From Amorphophallus konjac (Eukaryota; Streptophyta; Magnoliopsida; Alismatales; Araceae): 64,000 bases of DNA. Each line of letters opens with the position of its first letter. The first letter of the stretch is position 1. The notes beneath the pieces are model-generated. The model was not told where the DNA came from. It saw only the letters and a program-made list of their open reading frames with translations, and did no database searches. Positions 41,520 to 50,869 of the stretch are shown here, one piece after another. Where the stretch lies: NCBI GenBank assembly GCA_022559845.1, contig CM040128.1, positions 73,967,247 to 74,031,246 on the forward strand, given 5' to 3'. A program made the position numbers and the translations under genes.

Positions 41520-42330
41520 GATGCTCTGGTCGATCTAGACAAGGGTTGACGGGTCAGAGAGTTCACAGGTTAGACAGAGTTAGAGAGGTTACAGAGTTTA
41601 CGACGAGGTTACGATCAGAGGTTTACGGGTTACGAGATCAGAGTTACAGAGCTTCATCTTCCTCCTGTACGATCGTTTAGAAAGGGCTCTACTTCCTCTG
41701 CTTCCTCTACTTCCTCTGCTTCCGGTCAACCGCGTCCACCTTGGTTTCCCTTTACTGTCGTCAGGGACAGTAGGGTTTTTCTTTTATTCTGTTTGTGTTG
41801 CTTCGTCTTCATCAATCGTTCATCACGTCCACTGTGTTGTTTTCTTATTTTTTACATTAGCTTCATCATCACTGTGTTCTTCTTCTTTTACGTTTGCATT
41901 AGCATCATATCTCCTCCTTCCCTATTTCTTTAGGGGTTTAAAAAAAATAGAAGAAAGGTGAGCATGTTTTGTTCTTATTTCATCATCATATCATCTTTGG
42001 GATTGATACTACATTCACTTGGCTGATCCACTTCTTTTGCTTGTGTGTTTTGTCTCTTTTGCAAGGTAATCAATAAAAGAAAAACCCCCTTCATCGGCCG
42101 GCCGATTGAAGGAGGAGGAGGAATTCACAATCCAGCCCGCGTTCTATTTTCCACCAGGTATTCGCGATCTTCTTTGTTTCTTCTTGAGGTAACCCCTCTG
42201 GCGATCACCCTCCTTAGTAGCACCACGTGCTTCTTCTTTTCTTTGTTACTATATCATCTCCCCTTATTTTTATTATGCTTTCTCACATTTAAATTCTTCT
42301 TCATGTGTGGATTTATCACGATCTACAAAT

Positions 42331-42346
42331 TGGCGATCACGGTGGG
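42331..42346 (+). other. Primer-binding site candidate of E1
   Basis: TGGCGATCACGGTGGG starts three bases after the LTR end and is identical at 60405 in E2. Tat-clade elements use PBSs beginning TGGCG rather than the tRNA-Met type. I cannot name the primer tRNA from sequence alone. Confidence 0.7.
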
Positions 42347-42379
42347 ACGTCCACTATTTTTCTTTTGATTACCATCTCC

Positions 42380-42478
42380 TATTGGCACCCACGTGTGCCC
42401 TTTCCTATTGGCACCCACGTGTGCCCTTTCCCCTTCGGGACCCACGTGTGCCCTTTCCCCTCGGTACCCTCGGTACCC
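42380..42478. repeat. Leader minisatellite of E1 with CACGTG cores
   Basis: About three units of 26 bp built on GGCACCCACGTGTGCCCTTT, then two GGTACCCTC units. CACGTG is the plant G-box. E2 has the same repeat at 60452-60552, but its cores are degenerate (CTCGCGTG, CTCGTGTG, CACGCGTG). Confidence 0.8.
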
Positions 42479-42570
42479 CTCCTTTTGTGCCCCACGGGCA
42501 CCCTCCACCGTGCACACTGCACACTCCCGGGATCAGCCAGTTTACGATTGTTTGATTATTTTCCGGAATT

Positions 42571-42910
42571 AACGCCTCACCCCGAGGCGCTTTTTCTTTT
42601 AACGCCTTTATCCAGGGCGTTTTATTTCTGTGTCATGTCGTCTGCCAAGACGTCTTTTACTATTCTACTGCTTTTATCACACTGCCTGTGAATTCACGCC
42701 CTGCCTTAGGGCGCCCTTTTATTGCATAGCATCTCACATCAAGGCGCTTTGTCAGATTTGACGCCCTCTTGCAGAGGCGTCCTTTAGATTACGGCGCCTC
42801 ACCCAGAGGCGCGTTTTGTTTTCTCACTGCTGGCTCGTGGGCTTTCGCAGTGATTCACGACAGTGACTCTGTCGTCTCTTTGGTTGATAGCGACCTGCCC
42901 CAGGTCGTCT
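42571..42910. repeat. Dyad array in the E1 leader
   Basis: Units include ACGCCTCACCCCGAGGCGC, ACGCCTTTATCCAGGGCGT, GCGACCTGCCCCAGGTCGTC and ACGACAGTGACTCTGTCGTC. The last keeps pairing although two arm bases differ from the consensus. Confidence 0.85.
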
Positions 42911-43092
42911 CTTTCCTGCGTTTTTACAGAAACCTGCTTCATGTTGCTGTCTGTGATTGTTGGATTGATTATTACATTGCTTGCCTATATTGCTGTGATC
43001 TGATCATATTATTTTGCATCTTGTGGCATTTGGTTGAGAGACCTCCTCTCTCTACACTAGGATTCCACACCCCTCTCTTGGAATCGGGACAA

Positions 43093-43200
43093 CCCTCCAT
43101 TGAGCACTCCGTCTCTTTGGACCGGAAATCCCTTTTCCAAGACCTCCGTAAGTCCCCGCACCCATGGATTCCCTCACGGACGCCGGGCTGGTTGTACCCT
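43093..43200 (+). repeat. Conserved ~108-bp block, copy in the E1 leader
   Basis: Contains CTCCATTGAGCACTCCG, TTTGGACCGG, GACCTCCGTAAG, TGGATTCCCTCA and GCTGGTTGTACC. It aligns end to end with the LTR copies in D and G, although E belongs to another gypsy clade. Confidence 0.8.
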
Positions 43201-43469
43201 TGAAGTACCCGGAGTATAGAGAACCTATCGTTGGTAAAGAGAGAGAAAGAATCTAGTTAACCCGGAGATCACACTTGGATAAACTAGGTTTCACTTTGCA
43301 AAAGAGAGAATTATTCTGCAATTCAATCCACTCTAATCTCAAACGTAACATTAAAATCTTGCGTTCATCTCAACTTGGTTGCATAAACTTGCTTGGGTTT
43401 ATTTGGCTTGTTTGGATTGAGTGGGTTTTGTTTGATAGTTCCTTTATAAAGCCGTCTCTCCTCTTAAAC

Positions 43470-45251
43470 ATGCAACTCCGTTCAGGTAAAATCATCAACA
43501 TAGCAGGCTACGGATATTCTTATGATGATGAGGATGAGAATGTTTTTGGTCAATATGAAACTCCCCTCCAAGATTCCATCTATCATGAGGGAAATTACCC
43601 TCCTCCTCAGTCTCATTACCCTCAAGTCCATGTGGTTGATACCACTCCTCAAGAGGTTGTGCCCTCTTCTCAGACTTTACCCTCCAACACTTCGGGGAAC
43701 CCTTCCCCATCCTTCAATGTCACGGATTTAATTAATGCATTATCTCAGTTGGATGATTCCCAGCAGCAGGCAGTTCAGGCCGCCTTGAAAGGAAAGTCGG
43801 TTCCTTCTTCGTACTCCAATCCCCCTCCGGCCGAGAGTGGCCATCACCCCGTTAATGACCAAGCGGTCCTGCATAAACCTCCTTCCCGTCCACCAACGCC
43901 TGGTACGGCCATGCCGGCCCAACAGGACAGCCACTCTGCGGTTAGGCACCAATTTCTCCAACCTCCCCGAATTCTACGGACGCCTATACCGCATTCTTTT
44001 ATTCAAAATCCAGCCCCAGTCGAGTCCGACACTAATGTTCTACTGCTTCAGAAGTTGGCAAGCATGGAAGAGCAACTTAAGAAGGTCACTATGGCTAAAA
44101 ATGCACCGAAGATCTCGCTCCCTACATTGCCAGTCTTCCACTTGCCACCATCTGAGATGCCAAACTTCCGGCGATATAATGGGACTGGTAACCCTTTTAT
44201 TCATTTGAAGGATTTCATGTACGAGACCTCCTTTTGGCAAGACAACAAGGCCTCTTTGGCTTACTTATTCAGGAGCTTTTTGGATGGGCCAGCCCTTGAA
44301 TGGTTCTATTCATTGGATCCTGCTGATGCCGGTGACTTTGACATCGTTCAGAGGAAGTTCTTGCAGAAGTACAGAGACCGGGTCGGACCCTCCCTCTCAC
44401 TCACAGACCTGGTTGCGGAAAAAATGAAGCCCGAGGAGGACTTCATAATGTTTGCTGATAGATGGCGGTTGATGGTCGAAAAGCTGAAAGATACACTATC
44501 GGAACAAGAACAAGTCAAGATGATAATTTCCAATGCAACTCCTCAGTTCCGGCATATCTTGGCCATGAATAGGTTAACCACCATGGAGGAGCTCTATGAA
44601 AGGGCTCGTTATATCCAGACGCAGATGAAGGATTCGCCCATTATGGGCATGTTTGAGCCGAAGCCACGGCTATTCAAGAAAACCACAACTGTCAACAACA
44701 GTGGGCCCACGACAGAGGGCACTATTGCAAATGAGCAGGTTGGTGTAGTTGGCCACCCCCACCACCAAGCTAACCCACGTCCTAACCTTCCTCCACCACA
44801 AAGCCCCCATTTCAACTCCACTCCACAACGCCAATTCGCACCCCAACATTCCTTTGCTTCACCGCCAAACCAAGCGCCCCGTGCTAACCCTCCAGCTCCG
44901 CAACAGTACCACCACGTACCACCACCTACCAACTATGGCCAACAACAACAACGGAGACCACCACTTGGCCCCAAAAGGGACCACTACCCTCCACTGCCAG
45001 AAATTCTCCCGGATATTTTTAATGCTTTAATGGCCGCCAATTTGCTCATATTACCAAGGGAAAGAATAGCGTGGCCCGCTAATGTTGACACATCCCGTTA
45101 CTGCGCTTTCCATCGTGCACCTGGTCATAACCTTGATCGTTGCTTCCACTTCAGAGATTACATTTATGATCTAAATGACCAGGGTGACATCAATTGGGAC
45201 GAGATGAGGCAATTCATCGCCACCATGAAAGAAAGAAGGTCTCCTCGGTAG
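43470..45251 (+). CDS. Gag (element E1)
   Basis: I choose ATG 43470 (MQLRSGKIIN) because E2 starts at the equivalent MKLRSGTIIN with a stop just upstream; the frame itself is open from 43275. The 593 residues have an N-terminal Pro/Ser-rich arm, the capsid domain (SEMPNFRRYNGTGNPF, LDGPALEWFYSL, QRKFLQKYRDRVGP; about residues 225-400), a Pro/Gln-rich stretch and a CAFHRAPGHNLDRC motif (about 545-560) in place of a classic zinc knuckle. TAG at 45249-45251 ends it, but the frame continues as Gln-rich sequence into the protease. In E2 the equivalent position is CAA, so the stop is probably a CAG to TAG mutation. Confidence 0.9.
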   Translation: MQLRSGKIINIAGYGYSYDDEDENVFGQYETPLQDSIYHEGNYPPPQSHYPQVHVVDTTPQEVVPSSQTLPSNTSGNPSPSFNVTDLINALSQLDDSQQQAVQAALKGKSVPSSYSNPPPAESGHHPVNDQAVLHKPPSRPPTPGTAMPAQQDSHSAVRHQFLQPPRILRTPIPHSFIQNPAPVESDTNVLLLQKLASMEEQLKKVTMAKNAPKISLPTLPVFHLPPSEMPNFRRYNGTGNPFIHLKDFMYETSFWQDNKASLAYLFRSFLDGPALEWFYSLDPADAGDFDIVQRKFLQKYRDRVGPSLSLTDLVAEKMKPEEDFIMFADRWRLMVEKLKDTLSEQEQVKMIISNATPQFRHILAMNRLTTMEELYERARYIQTQMKDSPIMGMFEPKPRLFKKTTTVNNSGPTTEGTIANEQVGVVGHPHHQANPRPNLPPPQSPHFNSTPQRQFAPQHSFASPPNQAPRANPPAPQQYHHVPPPTNYGQQQQRRPPLGPKRDHYPPLPEILPDIFNALMAANLLILPRERIAWPANVDTSRYCAFHRAPGHNLDRCFHFRDYIYDLNDQGDINWDEMRQFIATMKERRSPR

Positions 45252-45320
45252 CAACAGGCTCAGCAGCCACAGCAACCAGCTCCACAGCAGCAACAACAAG
45301 CTCTAGCGCCTCAGCACGAT

Positions 45321-47147
45321 ATGGGGATCGTCCACAATCCACTGCCGGAGCACCCGCCAAACCAGCACGTAAACCCTGTCACGTCTCTCTATGAGGTGGA
45401 GAGAGGGCAGGGATGGCATGAAGAAAACGCCTCTGTCGGGGCACTTCATCACAATCAAAATCAACCTCCGCGCCTCTTGCGCACCCCCTCTTCTTCTCCT
45501 ACCCCTCAATTGGGCCGATCTCTTCTGCGCCCCGTTAATCCACCTACCTCCGCCTATTCTCCGACCTTGCCGGTTCGCCCCCTTCTTACACGCTTACCAC
45601 CTCCACAGCCTACGCCCACTGCACCCGCCACCACTACTCCTTCACCGGCAAGGATCCCCCCACCATCGGTTCCGCCACCTTTTGCACCCAGAACTTTTCT
45701 CATTCCACCCCCCACCAATTCCCCCCGCATTCGGGTATCCCTTTCTACTCCTACGCCTCCTACCAGGGCACCAACACCCCCTAGGGGGATTCCCTCCGTG
45801 GGAACTCCCACTCCGCCACTTCTTAACACCAACACACCTTCTTCTTCTTCTAATCCCCCTCCCACACTTGCCCCGACAGAGGCACGTCAAGGCGTGGCGC
45901 CGCTCCGCAGTGGACGGATGTTCCACCGTATTTTTCCGCAGAGAGAGTTAGAGCCCGTGCAAGGGCCGCAAGAGCAAGAACAAGAACAAGAGTCAGTGCC
46001 AGGGACTCAGTATGATTTGCTAAAGCACTTGGACCGAACCCCAGCAAGGATTTCAATCCTGGAACTAATTAAAAGGTCCACCACTCATCAGCTAGCTTTG
46101 AAAGAATATCTACAAAAGGTGATGGTCAATGAGGACATTCCAGTTGAGCAGATAGTCACGGTTTTAACGCCCGCTAGCAGTCAGCCGGCAATTACTTTCC
46201 ATGAACATGAACTGGCGCCACTCCCAGCAAGAAAGTATGCTCTATGCATCACAGTTGACATTAATAAGGTGGCTATTAAGCAATGTCTGGTGGACACTGG
46301 GGCATCCATCAATGTCTTGCCACCTAGCACCTTGAAGTTGTGTGGCATTCCAGAAAGCCAAATTCGGCCGTCTACTATCACAGTCACTGCATATGATAAC
46401 ACGAAGAAACCTCCTATAGGCATGATTACGTTAAAAGTAAGTTTGGGTCCTGCCGCGATCACAGCAGATTTTCACATCCTGGATATGGACCCGACATTTA
46501 ATGGCATTCTGGGACGCCCCTACATTCAGCAACTCGATGCGGTGCCCTCCACAAATCACCAATGCCTTAAATTCCCACACAAGGGCCGCATTATTAAAGT
46601 TACCAGTATGCCGATTTTGCCAGAGGAGGATATTCATGTGGCTTCATCAGTTCCATCCATGTGGCCGGCCAACAAGCCACTATTATCTGTGCTGGACGTC
46701 CCTTGTCCACGACTAATGCCAGAAAAAGTCACAACAGTTGCTATGACACCCCTGCCTCCCAAGGGGAAAAAGAAGAAAACAATGATGAACACCTCTGGCT
46801 GGAACATCTTAATGAAAATGGGGTATCAAAATGGCAAAGGTCTGGATGCCAATTGTCAAGGCAGGATTAGGCCTGTTAAACCTCAGAAACTGGTCACACG
46901 AGGTGGCCTAGGTTACAAAGGGCCAGGCAAAAACAAAGATGAACCATGGGCATTTATGACATCCACATTAAAAACAGATCGCCAACCGCTCACTTGGACA
47001 TTGAAGACACATTTTGTCGCAGGTGGCTTTCAGAATAGTGAGCAAACTACAATAATCACTTCCATATTAGACTGTCAGATGTTCATGCTAGACAGTTTGC
47101 TCGTCATATTGCCCCGTTGGCCACATACAAAGCCCTGGAGTCCTTAA
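45321..47147 (+). CDS. Protease and G-patch region of the E1 polyprotein
   Basis: The frame is the same as gag and open from 45252. Residues 1-230 are a Pro-rich linker. The aspartic protease follows with CLVDTGASINVLP (about 320-335), VTAYDNTKKPPIG and FNGILGRPYIQQL. Near residues 485-545 the sequence SGWNILMKMGYQNGKGLDAN, then GGLGYKGPGK, fits a G-patch, an RNA-binding glycine-rich domain also found between protease and RT in some other retroelements. The frame ends at 47147 while coding-like sequence continues in another frame from 47117. That is either a frameshift or an intron edge. Confidence 0.82.
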   Translation: MGIVHNPLPEHPPNQHVNPVTSLYEVERGQGWHEENASVGALHHNQNQPPRLLRTPSSSPTPQLGRSLLRPVNPPTSAYSPTLPVRPLLTRLPPPQPTPTAPATTTPSPARIPPPSVPPPFAPRTFLIPPPTNSPRIRVSLSTPTPPTRAPTPPRGIPSVGTPTPPLLNTNTPSSSSNPPPTLAPTEARQGVAPLRSGRMFHRIFPQRELEPVQGPQEQEQEQESVPGTQYDLLKHLDRTPARISILELIKRSTTHQLALKEYLQKVMVNEDIPVEQIVTVLTPASSQPAITFHEHELAPLPARKYALCITVDINKVAIKQCLVDTGASINVLPPSTLKLCGIPESQIRPSTITVTAYDNTKKPPIGMITLKVSLGPAAITADFHILDMDPTFNGILGRPYIQQLDAVPSTNHQCLKFPHKGRIIKVTSMPILPEEDIHVASSVPSMWPANKPLLSVLDVPCPRLMPEKVTTVAMTPLPPKGKKKKTMMNTSGWNILMKMGYQNGKGLDANCQGRIRPVKPQKLVTRGGLGYKGPGKNKDEPWAFMTSTLKTDRQPLTWTLKTHFVAGGFQNSEQTTIITSILDCQMFMLDSLLVILPRWPHTKPWSP

Positions 47148-47749
47148 GGCCTGAAAAAAGAAGAAAAATGGATGATCCAGAATGTGACTGGTACAGGTGG
47201 TTCGATATGCAGGATATTACTATTTCTTTGAGCCGCCTCTTCATGCCGACTGATCCGGAATGGCCGCCACTTATTCATGAATTGATTGAGATGCCAGCTG
47301 CAATTACGGATAAGAGGCAGCTGCTGAGTGACTACACTAATACTGGAGAGCCAGATGTTCCGTTTGAAGAAGGCTTCACCGTGGACAGGCTGTGGGCCGG
47401 CCTCTTTTCTCTCACTTCCATGCATCCATCGGTGCTTGCTTCTCTATATTCTCATCGGTTTGGTCGCGTGCCAAGACCGCCTCCGATTATAATCAATTTA
47501 TCTCCAGATTCAATCCAAATTTCTCTCACAATTCCTTCTTCGCTCCTCGAGCGATTTTCTAAACTCTCTATCACGCCCCCGCGCGGGCCATCACTGATTC
47601 AATCTTTCTCTGATCTGGCAATTTCCACTCCTCCTGCTATTCTCCCTTCACACTGCTTTCTTCTTGAAACAGAAAATAAAAATGAAGAAAAAGATAAAAA
47701 CGAAAAAAAACGCCAAATTCCCAAATTTCCAATCCTCCATTTCTGTTGA
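47117..47749 (+). CDS. Linker of the E1 polyprotein between G-patch and RT
   Basis: The 210 residues start ATYKALESLRPEKRRKM and contain CDWYRWFDMQDITIS, VPFEEGFTVDRLWAGLF and a Ser/Pro-rich tail. I recognise no enzyme domain. It is in a different frame from the protease part before and the RT part after, overlapping both. Ogre-type Tat elements are known to have an intron between protease and RT, so this segment may be partly intronic or may be linker sequence split by two indels. Confidence 0.5.
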   Translation: MATYKALESLRPEKRRKMDDPECDWYRWFDMQDITISLSRLFMPTDPEWPPLIHELIEMPAAITDKRQLLSDYTNTGEPDVPFEEGFTVDRLWAGLFSLTSMHPSVLASLYSHRFGRVPRPPPIIINLSPDSIQISLTIPSSLLERFSKLSITPPRGPSLIQSFSDLAISTPPAILPSHCFLLETENKNEEKDKNEKKRQIPKFPILHFC

Positions 47750-49289
47750 GGAGACCTCCTATTTCTCTTCTGAGTGCGTCCCGACCCAGGGGCCGCTCCT
47801 TCAAGATTCATTGCTAACTCTTTTCTCCCCCTCTGGTGAGGGGACTTCCTCTGTATTATCTCCTGTATCCACTTTTTCACCTCCTTTCCTTCCCTTTTCT
47901 GATCAAGCTAGTTGCTCCTCCTCATCTTCCGCTAACACTAAAATTCAAGGGGTAGATTCACATAAGAAGTCCAAGGGTAAACAGATTCCTCATAGGTTTC
48001 TGTTAGAGTTAGCTATCAGATGCCATGCTTGTTTAGCTCTTCCTGAATTTATAGAGAATCCAATCATCCTGCCAGAGTCAGAATATGAGGATGCTGTTGT
48101 TTCTTATGAGGGTTTGGGTGTCTATGAAATCATGAATGATGAAGACCCTATTGAAGAGGGGGATGAAAGTTATGAAGAATATGAGGACGAGGCTGATGCT
48201 TTTGCTAGTGGCATTAGACGATTTGACGAACCATCAGCTTCTGTAGAAGAGCCTACCAAAGAAATTAATTTGGGTACTGAGGAAGACCCTAGGATTGTCC
48301 TCATAAGCAAGAATTTACCGCCCTCCGAAGAGGAGGCGCTCATTTTGGTCCTGCAAGAATACAAGGACATGTTCGCATGGAGTTATGAAGATATGCCTGG
48401 ATTAGACCCTGCGCTCGTTGAACACCGCCTTACACTTAAGCCAGGGTCTGTGCCGGTCAAGCAACGGTTGAGGCGTTTCCACCCTAATATGGCTTTAAAG
48501 ATGAAAGAAGAGGTCGACAAGCTCCATAAGGCTAGATTTGTTAGAGTTGTCCTCTACCCCAATTGGGTGGCTAACATCGTTCCGGTTATGAAGAAGGATG
48601 GAAAAGTTCGAATTTGTATAGACTTCCGGGATCTCAACCGCGCGTGTCCTAAAGATGACTTCCCCCTCCCTCATATTGATGTTTTGATCGATAATACGGA
48701 AGGATTTGAGACTCTCTCGTTCATGGATGGCTTCTCAGGTTACAATCAAATTCGTCTGGCTGAAGAAGATCAAGAGAAGACATCATTCACTACACCATGG
48801 GGTACTTATTGTTATGTGGTCATGCCTTTTGGACTTAAGAATGCTGGAGCCACCTATCAGAGGGCTATGATGGTGATTTTTCATGATATGATTCATATTT
48901 ATATTGAGGTGTATGTAGATGACCTGGTTGTGAAATCAAGGACAAGGATTGAACATCCTGGGGTTCTAGCCAAGGTCTTGCAAAGATCACGAGAGTATCA
49001 GTTGAAGATGAACCCCAAGAAGTGCGTGTTTGGCGTTTCTTCAGGGAAGTTGCTTGGTTTCATTGTTAGCAAGAGGGGAATTGAAGTTGATCCCAACAAG
49101 GCAAGGGCCATTAGAGATATGCCTCCTCCCAAGAATTTGAAGGAAGTTCGAGGATTAATCGGAGGTTGCAATTCATTCGCCGCTTCGTCTCCCAGCATTC
49201 ACAAAGATGTAGGCCGTTTTACGAGCTTACTAAGCCGGGAGTTAAGTTTAATGGGGATGACAAGTGTCAGGCAGCCTTTGACGGATTGA
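47664..49289 (+). CDS. Reverse transcriptase (element E1)
   Basis: After an acidic, low-complexity N-terminal region (about residues 1-215) the frame enters the RT approach (ILVLQEYKDMFAWSYEDMPG, about 230-250). It continues through KPVKQ-like VPVKQRLRRF, VRICIDFRDLNRACPKDDF, FMDGFSGYNQIRL, VVMPFGLKNAGATYQRAM and the catalytic VYVDDLVVKS (about 415). This is a standard Tat-clade RT. At about 49160 one G is missing in the GGA-AGG context (RGLIG/RLQF), so the frame ends out of register at 49289 and RNase H continues in the overlapping frame at 49166. Confidence 0.9.
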   Translation: MKQKIKMKKKIKTKKNAKFPNFQSSISVEETSYFSSECVPTQGPLLQDSLLTLFSPSGEGTSSVLSPVSTFSPPFLPFSDQASCSSSSSANTKIQGVDSHKKSKGKQIPHRFLLELAIRCHACLALPEFIENPIILPESEYEDAVVSYEGLGVYEIMNDEDPIEEGDESYEEYEDEADAFASGIRRFDEPSASVEEPTKEINLGTEEDPRIVLISKNLPPSEEEALILVLQEYKDMFAWSYEDMPGLDPALVEHRLTLKPGSVPVKQRLRRFHPNMALKMKEEVDKLHKARFVRVVLYPNWVANIVPVMKKDGKVRICIDFRDLNRACPKDDFPLPHIDVLIDNTEGFETLSFMDGFSGYNQIRLAEEDQEKTSFTTPWGTYCYVVMPFGLKNAGATYQRAMMVIFHDMIHIYIEVYVDDLVVKSRTRIEHPGVLAKVLQRSREYQLKMNPKKCVFGVSSGKLLGFIVSKRGIEVDPNKARAIRDMPPPKNLKEVRGLIGGCNSFAASSPSIHKDVGRFTSLLSRELSLMGMTSVRQPLTD

Positions 49290-50809
49290 AGGATTATTTG
49301 GCCAATCCTCCTGTCCTGAGGCCGCCGATTCCAGGCAAACCACTTGTTCTCTATGTCTCAGTCCTGGATGACTCTGTAGGTGCTGTCTTAGCTCAGGTAG
49401 ATGAAGAAGGTAAGGAGAGGGCAGCATACTACTTGTCTAAACTTCTTAACCCCTGTGAGCAGAGGTATTCAGCCATAGAGAAGACTTGCGCTGCTTTAGT
49501 CTGGGTAGTTCAGAAGTTAAAGCACTATTTCCTAGCTCACGAGGTTCACCTCATTGCTCGCATGAATCCGATTAAATTCCTCCTTGAAAAATCTATCCTC
49601 ACTGATCGATTAGCACGCTGGCAAAGCTTCCTCTCTCAATTTGATATCACTTACATTCAACAGAAAGCTATCAAAGGTTACGCCATTGCCGAACATCTTG
49701 CTCACCACCCTCTACCTCGTTTTGATCCTGTCAATTCAGAGTTTCCAGATGAAGAACTAATGTCCATTAATCAACCCCACGATCCTATGTGGACATTACA
49801 TTTTGATGGAGCTCTAAATTCCCAGGGAAGAGGGATCGGCATGGTTCTTTTAACACCAGAAGGGGTCACCATCCCATTTACTGCTCGGCTCACTTTTCCC
49901 GCCACCAACAATATAGCTGAGTATGAAGCTCTTTTGGCCGGTCTTCAAACCGCTCATCGATATGGTGTCACCCATTTGAGGATTGTGGGTGATAGTCAGC
50001 TCATTCTGCACCAGGTGCTTGTCAAGTGCCGCACTATCAATCCTAAGCTCAAACCCTACCAGGAAATTGCTTCAGCGTATGCCAAACTCTTCACCAAATT
50101 GATCTTCGTCCATGTTCCTCGTAGCCAAAACATCCTAGCTGACACTCTTGCTTCTTTGGCCTCTGCTTTAGTCTTCCCTCCTGAGCGTGATTTTCATGTT
50201 CCTCTAATTCATCAGCGTGACACGCCAGTTATTAAGGATCGTGCATTTCTCGATATTAGGGATAAGGTGCTTGAGAAGGACAAGCAGAAGGAATCTCTTA
50301 AAGGCAAAGAGGTCATGCTTTTAGACTGGGAAGAAGAATTGGCTGACGAAGAGAAGCCTTGGTATTATGAGATTGTCAGATATTGCAATGATCAGTCCTA
50401 TCCCGAGGAAGCCACTGCAGAAGAAAAGAAAGCAATTAGAAGAGTGGCTCAGCGTTATGTTTTGGTTGGAGGTGTGCTCTATAGGAGAGGGCTCACCGGT
50501 GTTTTACTAAGATGCCTCGACGATGATGAATCTTGGAAAGTTGTGGAAGAGGCGCATTCTGGAGTGTGTGGTGGTCATGTGAACAGCCAGATGTTAGCTA
50601 AGAAGATTCTTAGGCTAGGTTTCTATTGGCCAACTCTAGAAGAGAATTGTTCCATCTATGTTCGAAGGTGTGTTAAGTGCCAACTGCACGCCGACAAGAT
50701 TCATTCTCCTGCTTCTTCACTCCATCCTACATCCTCCCCATGGCCTTTCTCCATGTGGGCTTTTGATATCATTGGACCTCTTGGTGATTCGAACCTCCTG
50801 ACCAAGTAA
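49166..50809 (+). CDS. RNase H, additional RNase H and integrase N-terminus (element E1)
   Basis: The first RNase H has LVLYVSVLDDSVGAVLAQ, ERAAYYLSKLL and YSAIEKTCAALVW (about 60-125). A second, archaeal-type RNase H follows with WTLHFDGALNSQGRGIGMVL, NNIAEYEALLAGL, GDSQLILHQ and ADTLASLAS (about 205-335). This double arrangement is diagnostic of the Tat clade. The integrase zinc domain comes next (HSGVCGGHVNSQMLAKKI to CVKCQLHADK) and the first core Asp in WAFDIIGPLG. TAA at 50807-50809 cuts the integrase. ATG 49166 is not a natural start. Confidence 0.9.
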   Translation: MQFIRRFVSQHSQRCRPFYELTKPGVKFNGDDKCQAAFDGLKDYLANPPVLRPPIPGKPLVLYVSVLDDSVGAVLAQVDEEGKERAAYYLSKLLNPCEQRYSAIEKTCAALVWVVQKLKHYFLAHEVHLIARMNPIKFLLEKSILTDRLARWQSFLSQFDITYIQQKAIKGYAIAEHLAHHPLPRFDPVNSEFPDEELMSINQPHDPMWTLHFDGALNSQGRGIGMVLLTPEGVTIPFTARLTFPATNNIAEYEALLAGLQTAHRYGVTHLRIVGDSQLILHQVLVKCRTINPKLKPYQEIASAYAKLFTKLIFVHVPRSQNILADTLASLASALVFPPERDFHVPLIHQRDTPVIKDRAFLDIRDKVLEKDKQKESLKGKEVMLLDWEEELADEEKPWYYEIVRYCNDQSYPEEATAEEKKAIRRVAQRYVLVGGVLYRRGLTGVLLRCLDDDESWKVVEEAHSGVCGGHVNSQMLAKKILRLGFYWPTLEENCSIYVRRCVKCQLHADKIHSPASSLHPTSSPWPFSMWAFDIIGPLGDSNLLTK

Positions 50810-50869
50810 AAATCATTCATCCTCACGGCAACGGAGTACTTCACCAAGTGGGCAGAAGCGGAAGCCTAC

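Larger units (their letters stand above)
40887..42327 (+). repeat. 5' LTR of E1 (1441 bp)
   Basis: The boundary pair TGTAGACACGCC / ATCTACA lies immediately before the PBS-like site. It contains dyads (41031-41358), a TATAAAAG box at 41512 and T/C-rich sequence downstream. A 5-bp sequence GAATG precedes it, but no matching TSD can be tested. Confidence 0.85.
42347..43469 (+). other. Leader of E1: minisatellite, dyads and conserved block, no gene
   Basis: The untranslated stretch between PBS and gag contains a minisatellite with G-box-like CACGTG cores (42380-42478), nine dyads (42571-42910) and the 108-bp block (43093-43200). Gag starts 270 bp after the block. The E2 leader has the same order. 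Confidence 0.7.

Noticed and set aside
42305..42691. Plus frames with repeated HPRVPFP-type peptides in the E leaders
   Set aside because: They translate the 26-bp minisatellite downstream of the PBS.
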